DNA of 64,000 nt from Corynebacterium pseudopelargi (lineage in GTDB: Bacteria; Actinomycetota; Actinomycetes; Mycobacteriales; Mycobacteriaceae): contig NZ_CP033898.1 of assembly GCF_003814005.1 (NCBI RefSeq), forward strand, positions 1,054,001 to 1,118,000, in the 5' to 3' direction. Below are positions 34,334 through 46,344 of the stretch, piece after piece. How positions within the stretch are numbered: the first letter of the stretch is position 1; each line of letters starts with the position of its first letter. The notes below the pieces were generated by a model that saw nothing but the letters and a program-made list of their open reading frames with translations, was not told the origin of the DNA and did not search any database. The position numbers and the translations under genes are program-made.

Positions 34334-34924
34334 CTAACTTCGCACAGCTTTGGTGGCTACTCCGTGGCGACACCCTGCAAGAAAAATATTCAACAGGTCT
34401 TGCTGCTTGGCTTCAAAGTCGGAGTGCACACCACCATCCTGGTTGCCTAAAAGCCGCACGATCCCGTTATAGAAGGCAAGCGCCTCGATGCTTTCGTGGA
34501 TTACATGGACCGCCTTGAGCTCTTGTACTACTTGCGTAAGCAGCTCAAGCAGGCGTGCTTTGGCATCAAGCGAGGCCTGGTTGAGTTTGTGCTCATCGGT
34601 GCTGAGCAGGGTTGGGATCACGGCATTGAGGCCGATGGTATTAATCAAGTTGAGCAAGCGGGCGAGCATGGCCTCGCCTTCGGCCTCAGTTGCTGGCGGT
34701 TGCTCTACTAATTGCTCAAGATCGTTAATGCCCTGGAGGGCAATATCGAGCAGGATCTGATCTACGAGCGCCGCGCGGGTAGGGAAGTGGCGGTAGACAG
34801 TGGCGATGCCTACGCCTGCCCGTTTGGCCACGCCCTCTAAGGTCATCGCATCACCTTGGCAGAGCAGCAGACGTGCGCCAGCAGCAAGAATATTTGAACG
34901 GCGCCGTTGCGCATCGATTCGCAT
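34334..34924 (-). CDS. TetR family transcriptional regulator
   Basis: A 196-residue regulator. The N-terminal helix-turn-helix is typical: RRSNILAAGARLLL, MTLEGVAKRAGVGIATVYRHFPTRAALVD. The C-terminal part resembles the helical ligand domains of TetR proteins but suggests no ligand. GGGAG precedes the ATG. Neighbours on the same strand are the FMN reductase downstream and the zinc metallopeptidase upstream; either may be its target, which cannot be told from sequence. Confidence 0.88.
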   Translation of the reverse strand: MRIDAQRRRSNILAAGARLLLCQGDAMTLEGVAKRAGVGIATVYRHFPTRAALVDQILLDIALQGINDLEQLVEQPPATEAEGEAMLARLLNLINTIGLNAVIPTLLSTDEHKLNQASLDAKARLLELLTQVVQELKAVHVIHESIEALAFYNGIVRLLGNQDGGVHSDFEAKQQDLLNIFLAGCRHGVATKAVRS

Positions 34925-34940
34925 TCAGGTCTCCCGGTGT

Positions 34941-35825
34941 CTAGCTATAGGCGTTGCGGTCTAGATAATCGCAACTTGCCATTGAACCGGTGCGATAGCC
35001 CTGCAAGAACGCTTCTTGGCGCTGTTTGGAAGTGCCGTGGGTGAATGATTCAGGGTTTACATCACGACCAGCTCGTTGCTGAATATTATCGTCGCCAACT
35101 GCGCGGGCAGCATCAATTGCCTGCTCAACTTGGCTTTGGGTGATCGGTTCCAGGAAGGCATCCTCGCCTTTATCGGCAAAATGACCCCAGATGCCGGCGT
35201 AGCAGTCTGCCTGCAGCTCGATCTTGACAGCCATCGAATCTGGGCCTGGGTCGTTGTAATCGGAAAGCCCAAGGGTTCCTTCGAGGCTTTGGATGTGGTG
35301 GCCAAACTCATGCGCCACGATGTACTCCTGCGCGAAGGGGGCGTTTTGCCCGCCGTAGCGCTCTAAGGAGTCGAAGAAGCTGACATCAAAATAGGCCGTG
35401 TGATCAGCAGGGCAATAAAACGGCCCGGTGGCAGATGAGGCGACGCCACACCCGGTGGAGGTTTGAGCATTAAACACCACCAAGTTGGGCTTGGTATAGG
35501 GGATATCTGCCTGCCGGGGAAGCTGAGCGTTCCACACCTGATTTAAGGAGATGCCGGTAAATTCCACGCGACAATCGGCATAGCGGTTTGCATCGTCGGA
35601 AGTCTTGCAGTGTTCCAACTCGCCTGGTGCGCTTTGCTGTTGAGGCTGCTGCTGAGTATCCGAGCCGATGAGTCCGCCGAGCTGTGAGGGATCGCCGCCC
35701 ATGAGTAAGAAGAGCCCGACTAAAAGCAGGGTTCCCACACCGCCGCCTACAGCAATGCGTCCACCGCCACCGCCGCCGGTACGAGCGAGGTTTTCTGGCT
35801 TATCAATGCCACCACGAAAGGTCAT
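34941..35825 (-). CDS. Membrane-anchored neutral zinc metallopeptidase (YpfJ family)
   Basis: A 294-residue protein with a glycine-rich N-terminus, one membrane helix (about residues 25-43), a glutamine-rich linker and an extracellular YpfJ-type domain. The zinc site is HEFGHH (H172, E173, H176) with a further ligand expected in ELQADCYAG. Cysteines at CKTS, CRVE, GCGVA and FYCPADH suggest disulfides outside the cell. I start at the ATG at 35825 (MTFRGGIDKPENL) rather than at 35927, which would add an unconserved segment. The substrate is unknown. Confidence 0.88.
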   Translation of the reverse strand: MTFRGGIDKPENLARTGGGGGGRIAVGGGVGTLLLVGLFLLMGGDPSQLGGLIGSDTQQQPQQQSAPGELEHCKTSDDANRYADCRVEFTGISLNQVWNAQLPRQADIPYTKPNLVVFNAQTSTGCGVASSATGPFYCPADHTAYFDVSFFDSLERYGGQNAPFAQEYIVAHEFGHHIQSLEGTLGLSDYNDPGPDSMAVKIELQADCYAGIWGHFADKGEDAFLEPITQSQVEQAIDAARAVGDDNIQQRAGRDVNPESFTHGTSKQRQEAFLQGYRTGSMASCDYLDRNAYS

Positions 35826-35910
35826 GTGCTGATCATGCCATAGCTTGGGCAATATCGAATGTTGCTGCAGGCACTGGTCCATGGCAGGGCTGGCAGCAGG
35901 TGCTGTGGGC

Positions 35911-35938
35911 TTAAAGGGTAAGATCAATGGCTTAGTAT
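35911..35938 (+). promoter_or_regulatory. Putative aspS promoter
   Basis: TTAAAG (35911-35916) and TAGTAT (35933-35938) are separated by 16 bases, about 60 bases before the aspS start. Confidence 0.4.
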
Positions 35939-35997
35939 GCCTTTATGCGCCCAAGTGGCGTGAGAACAGAGAAAAAGGGAAAGGATTTGGTGCCGAA

Positions 35998-37794
<1,797 letters not shown>

Positions 37795-37834
37795 CCAGCG
37801 TAAATAGTGGATAAGGCTGGTGGCCTGCCCAGGT

Positions 37835-38131
37835 TTACTCACTGCTTGGCGGCAGTGTTGCGGCAACATCGCGGATATAGGCATTACTGCATATAAGTGA
37901 TAGGGTAGGCCATTGATTGCCGATGGATGCGCGCACAAGCGCGATCCACTCAAGGCTCACGGGAGACACCGTGAGCCTTGCATCGTGTTCTGGCTGAACA
38001 CGTAGCAGTGCCAGGCCTACCCAATGCTTGAGCACTTGCGCACTGAGATTCGGTGCGCCCAGGCTTGCTGCTTCAACCGTCGTTGTTGGGGCAAAGATGC
38101 AAAGCCAGGATTGTGAATGGAAATGGAGCAT
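37835..38131 (-). CDS. Doubtful small ORF between aspS and the phosphotransferase gene
   Basis: A 98-codon minus-strand frame with plausible protein-like composition (LGAPNLSAQVLKHWVGLALL, ARLTVSPVSLEWIALVRASIG). It fills most of an otherwise empty 340-base gap. Against it: the ATG at 38131 overlaps the ribosome-binding region of the divergent gene, there is no ribosome-binding site, third-position GC is not raised, and I recognise no family. A shorter form starting at an internal GTG is possible. Listed only so that it can be checked. Confidence 0.25.
   Translation of the reverse strand: MLHFHSQSWLCIFAPTTTVEAASLGAPNLSAQVLKHWVGLALLRVQPEHDARLTVSPVSLEWIALVRASIGNQWPTLSLICSNAYIRDVAATLPPSSE
37951..37980. 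other. Perfect 12-bp inverted repeat
   Basis: CAAGGCTCACGG and CCGTGAGCCTTG flank the loop GAGACA, about 160 bases after aspS. No T tract follows on either strand, so it is not a standard terminator; it could be a factor-dependent terminator, an operator or a processing hairpin. Confidence 0.6.
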
Positions 38132-38135
38132 AGGC

Positions 38136-39389
38136 GTGCAAGAACAACAACCGCAGCTCGACGCCATCGTAAGTACCGCAGAGGATGTGCTGAGTAAGCG
38201 CCTCGGCGGGGTGCAAAAGCTCAAAGAGGTCACTCGACTCAGTGGCTCGGGTACTGCCGTGGTGGCGCGGGCAAAAGTGGCCCCTTCGCCCTTCTTGCAG
38301 GCTCGTTCTGTGGTGATCAAGCACGTCCCAGAAACTGGGGAGCTCATTGATGCCTCGATGTTTTTGCGCGAGGTCATTGCCTATCAATTCACCACCTCTT
38401 TAAACGCGGATGTTCGTCCTGGGCCGGTGCTGTTGGCCTATGACGTGGATGCTCGCATCATTGTCATCTCCGATTCTGGTGATGGGGATACCTTTGCCGA
38501 GCTGCTTTCTACCTCTAAGGAAGCCTTGCGCATGGAGATCCTGCGTAATCTTGGCGAGTCACTGGGCAAGATGCACGCAGGTACCGCGACCAAAGAGCAG
38601 CACTTCGATATTTTGCTGCGCCGCATGCTGCAAAAGCATCCGGAAATCCAGCAGATGCACCGCTTTAGAGAACACCTGCTGGGCTTGTCTATCGAGGTAG
38701 GCATGAAGATCGTGGCCCAGGCGGGTATCCCGGTGCCAGAGATCGTCGCGGAGATGGCGGCTGAGTCGAAGCGTCGTTTGCTTCGCGGTCAGCACCGTGC
38801 CTTTACGCCTTTTGATCTTTCCCCGGACAACATCATCGTCTCCGAGAGCACCCATTTCTTGGATTATGAATGGGCGGGCTTCCGGGATGTCACCTTCGAT
38901 ATTGCCTGCGTGATTGCCGGTTTCCCGCAGTATCTGAGTTCGCGCCCAATCAGTGATGATGAGGCCGATACGCTCATTGATGCGTGGGTGGATGAGGTTG
39001 GCGATCTCTGGCCGAATGTTCGCAACCATCAACGCCTACAGGCGCGCATTTTGATCGCGCTGGTTGGTTGGGCATTTTCTAGCCTTGCCATGATGCACAT
39101 TGGTTCGATGACCACGGCGTTTGCGGATCTTTACCAGCTTGCTCAACTTGAGGGGCTCGAGGCCGTCGATGCCGATACGGTGCTTGGCATGTTGGAGCAG
39201 CACCACTTCAACATCCTCCAGGAGGCCATGGAAGGCCACGAGGATTATGACCTGATCCGGCAGGATCTTTATGAGACGTTCGAGTCTGTCCAGCGTTTTG
39301 CCCAAAGAAACGCCGATTATCGTTTCCCGGTGGTAGGCGAATTTGCAGGCGCGGTGGTAGAAGCGTTGCGCGTGGATCGTCGTGGATAG
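38136..39389 (+). CDS. Phosphotransferase-like (APH/kinase fold) protein
   Basis: A 417-residue protein of the aminoglycoside phosphotransferase / choline kinase fold. Seen are VVIKHVP (ATP lysine), [10 protein letters not shown], the catalytic-loop [13 protein letters not shown] with D and N in place, and [11 protein letters not shown] for the metal site. An N-terminal part and a long helical C-terminus flank the core. It overlaps rarA by eight bases. No antibiotic substrate should be inferred from the fold; the position between aspS and rarA recurs in corynebacteria, arguing for a housekeeping role. The GTG at 38136 has GGAG upstream. Confidence 0.8.
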   Translation: MQEQQPQLDAIVSTAEDVLSKRLGGVQKLKEVTRLSGSGTAVVARAKVAPSPFLQARSVVIKHVPETGELIDASMFLREVIAYQFTTSLNADVRPGPVLLAYDVDARIIVISDSGDGDTFAELLSTSKEALRMEILRNLGESLGKMHAGTATKEQHFDILLRRMLQKHPEIQQMHRFREHLLGLSIEVGMKIVAQAGIPVPEIVAEMAAESKRRLLRGQHRAFTPFDLSPDNIIVSESTHFLDYEWAGFRDVTFDIACVIAGFPQYLSSRPISDDEADTLIDAWVDEVGDLWPNVRNHQRLQARILIALVGWAFSSLAMMHIGSMTTAFADLYQLAQLEGLEAVDADTVLGMLEQHHFNILQEAMEGHEDYDLIRQDLYETFESVQRFAQRNADYRFPVVGEFAGAVVEALRVDRRG

Positions 39390-40716
39390 CCTTTTCGACG
39401 CCAACCCTAGCCATTCCTCATTGCCCGATACGGGGGCTCATGCCCCCTTGGCGGCAAGGATGCGCCCGCAACGGCTCGAAGAAGTCGTAGGCCAGCAGCA
39501 TCTTCTGGGTGCGGGCAAGCCTTTGCGCAGGTTGATTGAGGGTTCAGGGGATGCCTCCGTTATTTTGTACGGGCCACCTGGCACGGGAAAAACCACCCTT
39601 GCCTCGCTGATTAGTGCCGCCACCGGGCATCACTTTGTCGGGCTTTCAGCGCTTAATGCTGGCGTGAAGGAAGTGCGCGAGGTGATTGCCGAGGCCAGGA
39701 GGCGCCAAATCCACGGCGAGAAAACGGTGCTGTTTATTGATGAGGTGCATCGTTTTTCTAAAACCCAGCAGGATGCACTGCTAGCCGCGGTGGAAAATCG
39801 TGTGGTCTTGCTGGTGGCAGCCACAACGGAAAACCCTTCCTTTTCAGTGGTGGCTCCGCTGCTTTCGCGTTCGCTGATTTTGCAACTGCGTTCGCTTGAA
39901 GATGCCGACATTAAAAAGGTGTTAAGCCGCGCCATCGAAGATGAACGCGGCTATCGCGGAGAGCTTGAAGTAAGCGAAGAAGCCATTGAGCAGTTGGTTC
40001 GCCTTGCAGGTGGTGATGCTCGCCGGTCTTTGACTTATCTAGAGGCTGCGGCAGAGGCCGTTGCTCCCGGAGCCGTGCTCGATGCTGCCACGGTGAGCGC
40101 ACACATTGATAGGGCAGTGGTGCGCTATGACCGAGACGGCGATCAGCACTATGACATTACGAGCGCCTGGATTAAATCAATCCGTGGCTCTGATGTGGAT
40201 GCGGCACTGCACTATCTAGCAAGGATGATCGAGGCCGGAGAAGATCCGCGGTTTTTGGCTCGTCGATTAGTAATCCACGCTAGTGAAGATATCGGCATGG
40301 CTGATCCGAGCGCCTTGCAAAGCGCCATTGCTGCAGCGCAGGCGGTGCAGTTGATCGGTATGCCCGAGGCTAGGATCAATCTTGCTCAGGCCACCATCCA
40401 CTTGGCTACCGCGCCAAAATCTAATGCGGTGATTCGTGCCATTGATGCTGCCTTAGATGATGTGCGCAAAGGTCATACAGGTCCTGTGCCAGCGCATCTT
40501 CGCGATGGCCACTATGAGGGCGCAAAAGCCATGGGTAATGCGGTGGGTTATCGCTATCCCCATGATCACCCCAATGGAGTGCTTGCCCAGCAGTACCTGC
40601 CAGATGGCATGGAACAGGTGCAGTATTACCAGCCCAGCGAGCACGGCGAGGAACGAAAGCTCGCAACACTTTGGCCAAGACTGCGCAAAATAATCCGTGC
40701 CAAGCATGATGGATAA
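39382..40716 (+). CDS. rarA: Replication-associated recombination protein RarA (MgsA)
   Basis: AAA+ ATPase acting at stalled replication forks, related to clamp loaders. The 444-residue protein has [18 protein letters not shown], Walker [11 protein letters not shown] (64-72), Walker [11 protein letters not shown], sensor ATTENPSF, the arginine-finger region [11 protein letters not shown] and the C-terminal tetramerisation domain ([34 protein letters not shown]). The GTG start overlaps the end of the preceding gene. Confidence 0.95.
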   Translation: MDSLFDANPSHSSLPDTGAHAPLAARMRPQRLEEVVGQQHLLGAGKPLRRLIEGSGDASVILYGPPGTGKTTLASLISAATGHHFVGLSALNAGVKEVREVIAEARRRQIHGEKTVLFIDEVHRFSKTQQDALLAAVENRVVLLVAATTENPSFSVVAPLLSRSLILQLRSLEDADIKKVLSRAIEDERGYRGELEVSEEAIEQLVRLAGGDARRSLTYLEAAAEAVAPGAVLDAATVSAHIDRAVVRYDRDGDQHYDITSAWIKSIRGSDVDAALHYLARMIEAGEDPRFLARRLVIHASEDIGMADPSALQSAIAAAQAVQLIGMPEARINLAQATIHLATAPKSNAVIRAIDAALDDVRKGHTGPVPAHLRDGHYEGAKAMGNAVGYRYPHDHPNGVLAQQYLPDGMEQVQYYQPSEHGEERKLATLWPRLRKIIRAKHDG

Positions 40717-40812
40717 TCTGCGGTAGAGTACTCCTGTACTTGCCTGCCTTTTGCCAAAGCGTGGGCATTGATAGAACCATTTACGAGAAGAAAGCTAACG
40801 AGGCGTTTCGCT

Positions 40813-43488
40813 GTGCAAACCCATGAGATTCGGGAACGGTTTACTCAACACTTCGTCCAATCAGGCCACGAGGCGGTTCCGAGTGCCTCACTGATTCTTG
40901 ATGACCCGAACCTGCTGTTTGTCAATGCTGGCATGGTGCCCTTCAAGCCGTATTTCCTTGGGCAGCAAAACCCTCCCTTCCCTCAGGGCAAAGCCACCTC
41001 CATTCAAAAGTGTGTGCGCACCCTCGACATTGAAGAAGTCGGCATCACCACCCGCCACAACACCTTCTTCCAGATGGCCGGCAACTTCTCCTTCGGCCAA
41101 TACTTTAAAAAAGGTGCCATCGAGCAGGCATGGAGCTTGCTTACCGGCGATGTGGAACAAGGCGGCTATGGGCTCGACCCGGAGCGTCTTTGGGTGACGG
41201 TCTACCTCGACGACGACGAAGCTGCAGAAATCTGGGAGCAACACATCGGCGTGCCCAGCGAGCGGATTCAGCGCCTCGGCATGGCGGATAACTACTGGTC
41301 CATGGGCATTCCTGGCCCTTGCGGGCCTTGCTCGGAGATTTACTACGACCGCGGCCCGGAATACGGCAAAGAAGGCGGCCCCATCGCCGACGATAACCGC
41401 TACATGGAGATCTGGAACTTGGTCTTCATGGAAAAGGAACGCGGTGAGGGCATTGGCAAGGGCAATTTCGAGATCCTCGGAGACCTGCCAAAGAAGAACA
41501 TCGACACCGGCCTTGGTGTGGAGCGTGTTGCCTGCATTTTGCAGGGCGTAGATAACGTCTATGAAACCGACCTTCTTCGCCCCGTTATCGATGTGGCTGA
41601 AGAAGTCACCGGCACCAAGTACGAGGATCCAGATACCGATCGCATCAACGACATCCGCTTCAGGGTGATTGCCGATCACTCCCGTACCGCCATGATGATC
41701 ATTCTCGATGGCGTGACCCCCGGCAATGTGGGCCGTGGCTATATCCTGCGCCGCCTGCTTCGCCGCATTATTCGATCGGCACGCCTGCTTGGCGCCCAGG
41801 GTAAAACCATGGAGCGTTTCATGAACACCATCATGGACACCATGACGCCTTCTTACCCGGAGATCGCTGAACAGCGTGAGCGCATTCTCAAGGTGGCCTT
41901 GGCAGAAGAAACTGCCTTCTTGCGCACCCTCGAATCAGGCACGCACCTCTTTGAGCAGGCCGCAGGCCAGGTAAAGGCTCAAGGTGGCGCAACCTTGTCT
42001 GGCCAAGAGGCCTTCACGCTGCACGATACCTACGGTTTCCCCATCGATTTGACCTTGGAGATGGCCTCGGAAGCTGGGCTGAAGGTAGACGAAGAAGGCT
42101 TTCATAAGCTCATGGCTGAGCAGGTTGCTCGCGCCAAGGCAGACTCGCAGGCGAAAAAGCATGGCCATGCAGACCTCAGCGTGTACCGCCAATTCGTTGA
42201 TGAGCACCCCACGGAATTTACTGGTTTTGAAGAGCTCAACAGCAATTCCAAGGTGCTTGGCCTGATCCGTGATGGCCAGCAGGTACAGGAAGCCGCCGAA
42301 GGCGATGAAGTGGAAGTGATCTTGGACGTCACTCCGCTGTATGCAGAATCCGGCGGACAGTTGGGCGATCGCGGCACCATCGAAGCCGGCGGCACCGTGT
42401 TGCGCGTGGGCGATGTGCAAAAGGTAGGCAAGAAGCTCTGGGTGCACAAAGCCACCGTGGAGCAGGGCGGTTTGATCGTCGGCGACGATGTGCAGGCGCT
42501 GGTGGATCCTGCTTGGCGCCACGCTGCACGCCAGGCGCACTCTGCAACCCACCTCATCCACGCTGCCCTGCGTGAGGTGCTAGGCCCCACAGCGGTACAG
42601 GCCGGTTCGATGAACAAGCCTGGTTATTTGCGCTTCGACTTCAACTACACCGATGCGTTGAGCCCACAGCAGCTTGAGCAGATCCAGGCCATTAGCAACC
42701 AGGCAGTGGATGCAGACTGGCAGGTCAACACCATCGAAACCTCCTTGGAAGAAGCCAAGGCCATGGGTGCTATGGCACTGTTCGGCGAAAACTACGGTGA
42801 GGTCGTTCGCGTTGTAGAAATCGGCGGACCATTTTCCATGGAGCTGTGTGGCGGCACGCACGTCTCGCATTCTTCGCAGATTGGCCCGGTGGCAGTGCTT
42901 GGAGAATCCTCCGTGGGATCCGGTGTTCGCCGCATCGAGGCATACTCGGGCTTGGATTCCTTCCGTTACCTGTCTAAGGAACGCGCCTTGGTTGAGGGCG
43001 TGGCCAGCTCCTTGAAGGCGAAGTCTGAAGAAGTACCAGAACGCGTTGCGGCCTTGACTCAAAAGCTCAAGGAGGCCGAAAAGACGATCGCAGAGCTGCA
43101 CCGCAAGCAGCTACTTTCGGGTACTGCCGAGATGCTCGCCGGTGCCGAGGACGTGGCCGGTGTGCAGTTTGTGCATCAGCAGCTTCCCAAGGGCACCGAG
43201 GCCAAGGACCTGCGCACCCTGGCTACTGATCTCAAGCAGAAACTTGGTGGCGCACCCGGCGTAGTGGTCCTTGGCGCCGAGGATGCCCGTTCGCGCGTGC
43301 CCTTTGTAGTGGGCGTAACCAAGGTCGCGATTGATCAGGGCCTGAGCGCCAAGGAGCTTGCTGCTGTGGTTGGCCAGTACGTCAATGGCAACGGCGGCGG
43401 TAAGGCCGATATGGCCCAAGGTTCCGGTGCACAGATCGGTGGGTTCTCGCAGGCAGTAGCTGCCGTGCGTGAGGCATTGAACAGCTAA
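40813..43488 (+). CDS. alaS: Alanyl-tRNA synthetase
   Basis: Class II synthetase with editing and C-Ala domains, 891 residues. It begins [15 protein letters not shown]; motif [38 protein letters not shown] for catalysis, then the editing site [15 protein letters not shown] with CGGTH, and a final DHH-like region ([14 protein letters not shown]). The open frame reaches 40768, but the GTG at 40813 matches corynebacterial AlaS. Heads the alaS-ruvX-mltG-aroE region, as in mycobacteria. Confidence 0.97.
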   Translation: MQTHEIRERFTQHFVQSGHEAVPSASLILDDPNLLFVNAGMVPFKPYFLGQQNPPFPQGKATSIQKCVRTLDIEEVGITTRHNTFFQMAGNFSFGQYFKKGAIEQAWSLLTGDVEQGGYGLDPERLWVTVYLDDDEAAEIWEQHIGVPSERIQRLGMADNYWSMGIPGPCGPCSEIYYDRGPEYGKEGGPIADDNRYMEIWNLVFMEKERGEGIGKGNFEILGDLPKKNIDTGLGVERVACILQGVDNVYETDLLRPVIDVAEEVTGTKYEDPDTDRINDIRFRVIADHSRTAMMIILDGVTPGNVGRGYILRRLLRRIIRSARLLGAQGKTMERFMNTIMDTMTPSYPEIAEQRERILKVALAEETAFLRTLESGTHLFEQAAGQVKAQGGATLSGQEAFTLHDTYGFPIDLTLEMASEAGLKVDEEGFHKLMAEQVARAKADSQAKKHGHADLSVYRQFVDEHPTEFTGFEELNSNSKVLGLIRDGQQVQEAAEGDEVEVILDVTPLYAESGGQLGDRGTIEAGGTVLRVGDVQKVGKKLWVHKATVEQGGLIVGDDVQALVDPAWRHAARQAHSATHLIHAALREVLGPTAVQAGSMNKPGYLRFDFNYTDALSPQQLEQIQAISNQAVDADWQVNTIETSLEEAKAMGAMALFGENYGEVVRVVEIGGPFSMELCGGTHVSHSSQIGPVAVLGESSVGSGVRRIEAYSGLDSFRYLSKERALVEGVASSLKAKSEEVPERVAALTQKLKEAEKTIAELHRKQLLSGTAEMLAGAEDVAGVQFVHQQLPKGTEAKDLRTLATDLKQKLGGAPGVVVLGAEDARSRVPFVVGVTKVAIDQGLSAKELAAVVGQYVNGNGGGKADMAQGSGAQIGGFSQAVAAVREALNS

Positions 43489-43500
43489 GGGTGTTGCATT

Positions 43501-43540
43501 CACGGCCGCTGCAGAAGACTTTTAGGCAGCGGCCGTGTTT
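43501..43540 (+). terminator. Hairpin after alaS
   Basis: A perfect 12-bp stem (CACGGCCGCTGC with GCAGCGGCCGTG) around a 13-base loop is followed by TTTGTGG. It probably reduces rather than abolishes read-through into ruvX. Confidence 0.65.
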
Positions 43541-43572
43541 GTGGTTCATGCAAAAAATTCTCAGGAGCAGCA

Positions 43573-44142
43573 GTGTTTGATCATTCTCCGCAGCCGGATC
43601 GTCCAGGAATCGCCGATCCAGGCCCAGGCCGCAGACTCGGCATCGATGTAGGCACGGTGCGCATTGGCATTGCCGTATCCGATAGTGATGCCCGCCTGGC
43701 CACCCCGGTCGAAACTGTCGCTCGCGTTACCGGCTTTAGGGATGAAGACGGAGCCGATATTGAGCGCATCATTCAACTGATCCAGGAATACCAGGTAAAA
43801 GAGGTGATCGTGGGTCTGCCACGAACCCTCGCCGGCCAAGGATCTGCCAGCGCGCAGCACGCCCAACTCATTGCCAAGAGGCTGCAGGGGCGCGTCGAAA
43901 AGCTCAAACAACAAGGCGTTTTGCCAAAAGGTGCCAGGGTGCAGCTTGGCGACGAACGCCTCAGCACCGTCGTGGCAACCCAAGCCATGCGAAGTTCCGG
44001 TGTTTCGGCAAAAAAGGCCCGCTCACGCATCGATCAGGCGGCCGCGGTGGAGATCCTGCAAAGCTGGTTGGATGAAAGAGCAAGCGCTATGCGGAGGCAA
44101 TCACCCAAACCCGGACCGAGAAAAGGTATCGTTAAAGACTGA
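43573..44142 (+). CDS. ruvX: Holliday junction resolvase-like protein RuvX (YqgF)
   Basis: RNase H-like nuclease of the YqgF family, 189 residues. Motifs [49 protein letters not shown] and [16 protein letters not shown] contain the expected acidic residues. The family has roles in rRNA processing or recombination depending on species. The GTG at 43573 has AGGAG five bases upstream. Confidence 0.93.
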   Translation: MFDHSPQPDRPGIADPGPGRRLGIDVGTVRIGIAVSDSDARLATPVETVARVTGFRDEDGADIERIIQLIQEYQVKEVIVGLPRTLAGQGSASAQHAQLIAKRLQGRVEKLKQQGVLPKGARVQLGDERLSTVVATQAMRSSGVSAKKARSRIDQAAAVEILQSWLDERASAMRRQSPKPGPRKGIVKD

Positions 44143-44230
44143 TCTGCAACATTGCATAGGCACGACTATGCGTTACGACCCCGGTGGGCTCACCTAGACT
44201 CCGGGATTTGCAAAGAAAGGTGCTCCATTA

Positions 44231-45379
44231 ATGCGAATGGAACCGAAGTATGTGAAGCGACGCCAACGCGGTCTGGCCGTACTGGTTGCTGCCTTAGTGC
44301 TTCTCGTCTCCGCCGTGGTGTATATCGGTGTGAATATGAACTCCGGCAATAGTGATTTCGAAGGCCAAGGCAACGGCACCACCGTGCTGGTGGAGGTCCC
44401 AGAAGGTTCAAGCATGTCGCAGCTTGGCCCAGACCTGGAGGCCAAGGGGGTCGTGGCAGATGCCGATACCTTCGCCTCAGCCGCCTACAGCAATAAAGCT
44501 GCAGCGGAGCTCAAGCCCGGCTTTTATAAGCTCCAAGAAAAGATGAGCGCCAAATCGGCCGTGAGTGCGCTGCTCAGCGACGATAACCGCGTGGAGATGC
44601 TCGACATCCCAGGTGGCGCCACACTCATGGACGTCAAGGTCGTGGCAGGCGATACTCGCTACGGCATCTACTCGATGATCTCCCAGGTTTCCTGCGGCCA
44701 GCCAGAGGGCAACTGCATTAGCGCCGAAGAGTTGCAGCGTGTCGGTGCTACCGCAGACCTGCAAGAACTCGGTGTGCCGGATTGGGCCATCGACCCAGTA
44801 CGCGCCCGCGGCGATGATCCTCGCCGCCTCGAAGGCCTGATCGTGCCAGGCCAATACGTCGTTGACCCCACCGCCGATGCCATGGCCGTGCTCAAGGATC
44901 TGATTACCCGCTCGGCGAAGACCTATGCAGACACCGATTTGGTCAACCGTTCCAAGGCCGTGGGTTTGAGCCCCTATGAGATGGTCACCGCCGCCTCCTT
45001 GGTGGAACGCGAAGCACCCGAGGGTGACTTTGACAAGGTTGCACGAGTGATCTTGAACCGCCTGGAAGAGCCCCAGCGCCTCGAATTCGACTCCACCGTC
45101 AACTACGACCTTTCCGAGCAAGAAGTGGCCACCACCAATGAGGATCGTGCCCGCGAGACTCCTTGGAACACCTACGCCATGGATGGCCTGCCTGCCACCC
45201 CAATTGCAAGCCCCTCCATCCAGGCCATTGAGGCCATGGAAAACCCGGCTGAAGGCGATTGGCTGTACTTTGTCACCGTGGATAAAGACGGCACCACCGT
45301 GTTCACCAGAAACTTTGATGAGCACCAAGAGGCCACCAAGGAGTCTCTGGATAACGGCGTGCTCGATAGCAACCGCTAA
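44231..45379 (+). CDS. mltG: Endolytic murein transglycosylase MltG
   Basis: Membrane-anchored lytic transglycosylase that cuts nascent glycan strands. The 382-residue protein has a basic N-terminus, one membrane helix (about 14-35), a LysM-like subdomain and the YceG catalytic part with the glutamate in AASLVEREA (E259, aligned with E. coli E218), then NTYAMDGLPATPIASPS. AAAGAAAGG precedes the ATG at 44231. aroE follows after two bases. Confidence 0.94.
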   Translation: MRMEPKYVKRRQRGLAVLVAALVLLVSAVVYIGVNMNSGNSDFEGQGNGTTVLVEVPEGSSMSQLGPDLEAKGVVADADTFASAAYSNKAAAELKPGFYKLQEKMSAKSAVSALLSDDNRVEMLDIPGGATLMDVKVVAGDTRYGIYSMISQVSCGQPEGNCISAEELQRVGATADLQELGVPDWAIDPVRARGDDPRRLEGLIVPGQYVVDPTADAMAVLKDLITRSAKTYADTDLVNRSKAVGLSPYEMVTAASLVEREAPEGDFDKVARVILNRLEEPQRLEFDSTVNYDLSEQEVATTNEDRARETPWNTYAMDGLPATPIASPSIQAIEAMENPAEGDWLYFVTVDKDGTTVFTRNFDEHQEATKESLDNGVLDSNR

Positions 45380-45381
45380 AC

Positions 45382-46227
45382 ATGAACCAACAGCGTGTAG
45401 AAGAACCCAGCATTACGCACAAGGCCGTGGTGCTGGGTTCGCCCATTGAACACTCACGATCCCCACTGCTGCACAACACCGGGTATCAAGCCCTTGGCAT
45501 GGATCATTGGCACTATGAGCGCAAAGAGTGCTCAGCCGAGCAACTGCCAGGCCTGCTTGATCAGCTCGATCAGCGCTACCGCGGCTGCTCGGTAACCATG
45601 CCGGCAAAATTTGCAGCCCTCGAAGCGGCAACAGCAATAAGCCAACGAGCCCAAGCCATTGGATCGGCCAATACCTTGGTGCGCCAGGATGGCGGCTGGT
45701 TTGCCGATAACACCGATGTTGATGGAGTTCAAGGCGCGCTCCAAGAGCTTAGCGGCGGAAGCTTTGATGCCACACGCGCAGTGATTATTGGCGCCGGAGG
45801 AACAGCCAGGCCAGCACTGTATGCGCTTGCCAGCCTCGGCGTGCGCTCAGTAGTGGTGCTAAATAGAAGCGACCGTAAGGAAGAATTCCGCGATTTAGTA
45901 CAACAGCTCGGCATCGACCTGGAATTCCAGCCCATGGCTGAGCTGAACGCCGCGGTGGATGCTGCTGAAGTGTTGGTATCGACCGTGCCTTCTCACGCTA
46001 TTGCCAACCAGGCAGAAGCCATTGCCAGGATTCCGCTGGTGGATGTGATCTATGATCCCTGGCCAACACCGCTCATGCTTGCAGCCAAGGCACAACAGGT
46101 GCCCTATGTGGGAGGCCATGTCATGCTCGCCGAACAAGCCTATGGTCAGTTCGAGCAATTTACCGGCCAGCCCGCGCCAAAACAGGCGATGCGAAGCGCA
46201 CTCGAACGCGATCTGGGGATCAGCTAA
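45382..46227 (+). CDS. aroE: Shikimate dehydrogenase (or AroE-like)
   Basis: NADP-linked reduction of 3-dehydroshikimate. The 281-residue protein has GSPIEHSRSPLLHN, catalytic K76 in SVTMPAKFAAL, D112 in FADNTDVDG, the nucleotide loop IGAGGTARPAL and NRSDR, whose arginines indicate NADPH. Located two bases after mltG. Corynebacteria often have several AroE paralogues, some acting on quinate; placement next to the aro genes favours shikimate. Confidence 0.92.
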   Translation: MNQQRVEEPSITHKAVVLGSPIEHSRSPLLHNTGYQALGMDHWHYERKECSAEQLPGLLDQLDQRYRGCSVTMPAKFAALEAATAISQRAQAIGSANTLVRQDGGWFADNTDVDGVQGALQELSGGSFDATRAVIIGAGGTARPALYALASLGVRSVVVLNRSDRKEEFRDLVQQLGIDLEFQPMAELNAAVDAAEVLVSTVPSHAIANQAEAIARIPLVDVIYDPWPTPLMLAAKAQQVPYVGGHVMLAEQAYGQFEQFTGQPAPKQAMRSALERDLGIS

Positions 46228-46344
46228 ACCACGCCCCGTTGACCCCGCTCAGGCTGGTCCTTGCCCAGTATCCGGGTGTGGCAATAAGGCCGCTACGGAC
46301 TTTTCAAGCTGAGCAACCCACAACTTCTGGCTAGAGTAGCGCCT

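Noticed and set aside
34941-35825. Idea that the metallopeptidase, TetR and reductase genes form a defence or mobile island
   Set aside because: All families and the gene order next to aspS are ordinary for corynebacteria; no mobility genes or composition shift were seen.
38136-39389. Aminoglycoside resistance gene
   Set aside because: Only the general APH fold is shared; position and conservation argue for a housekeeping protein.
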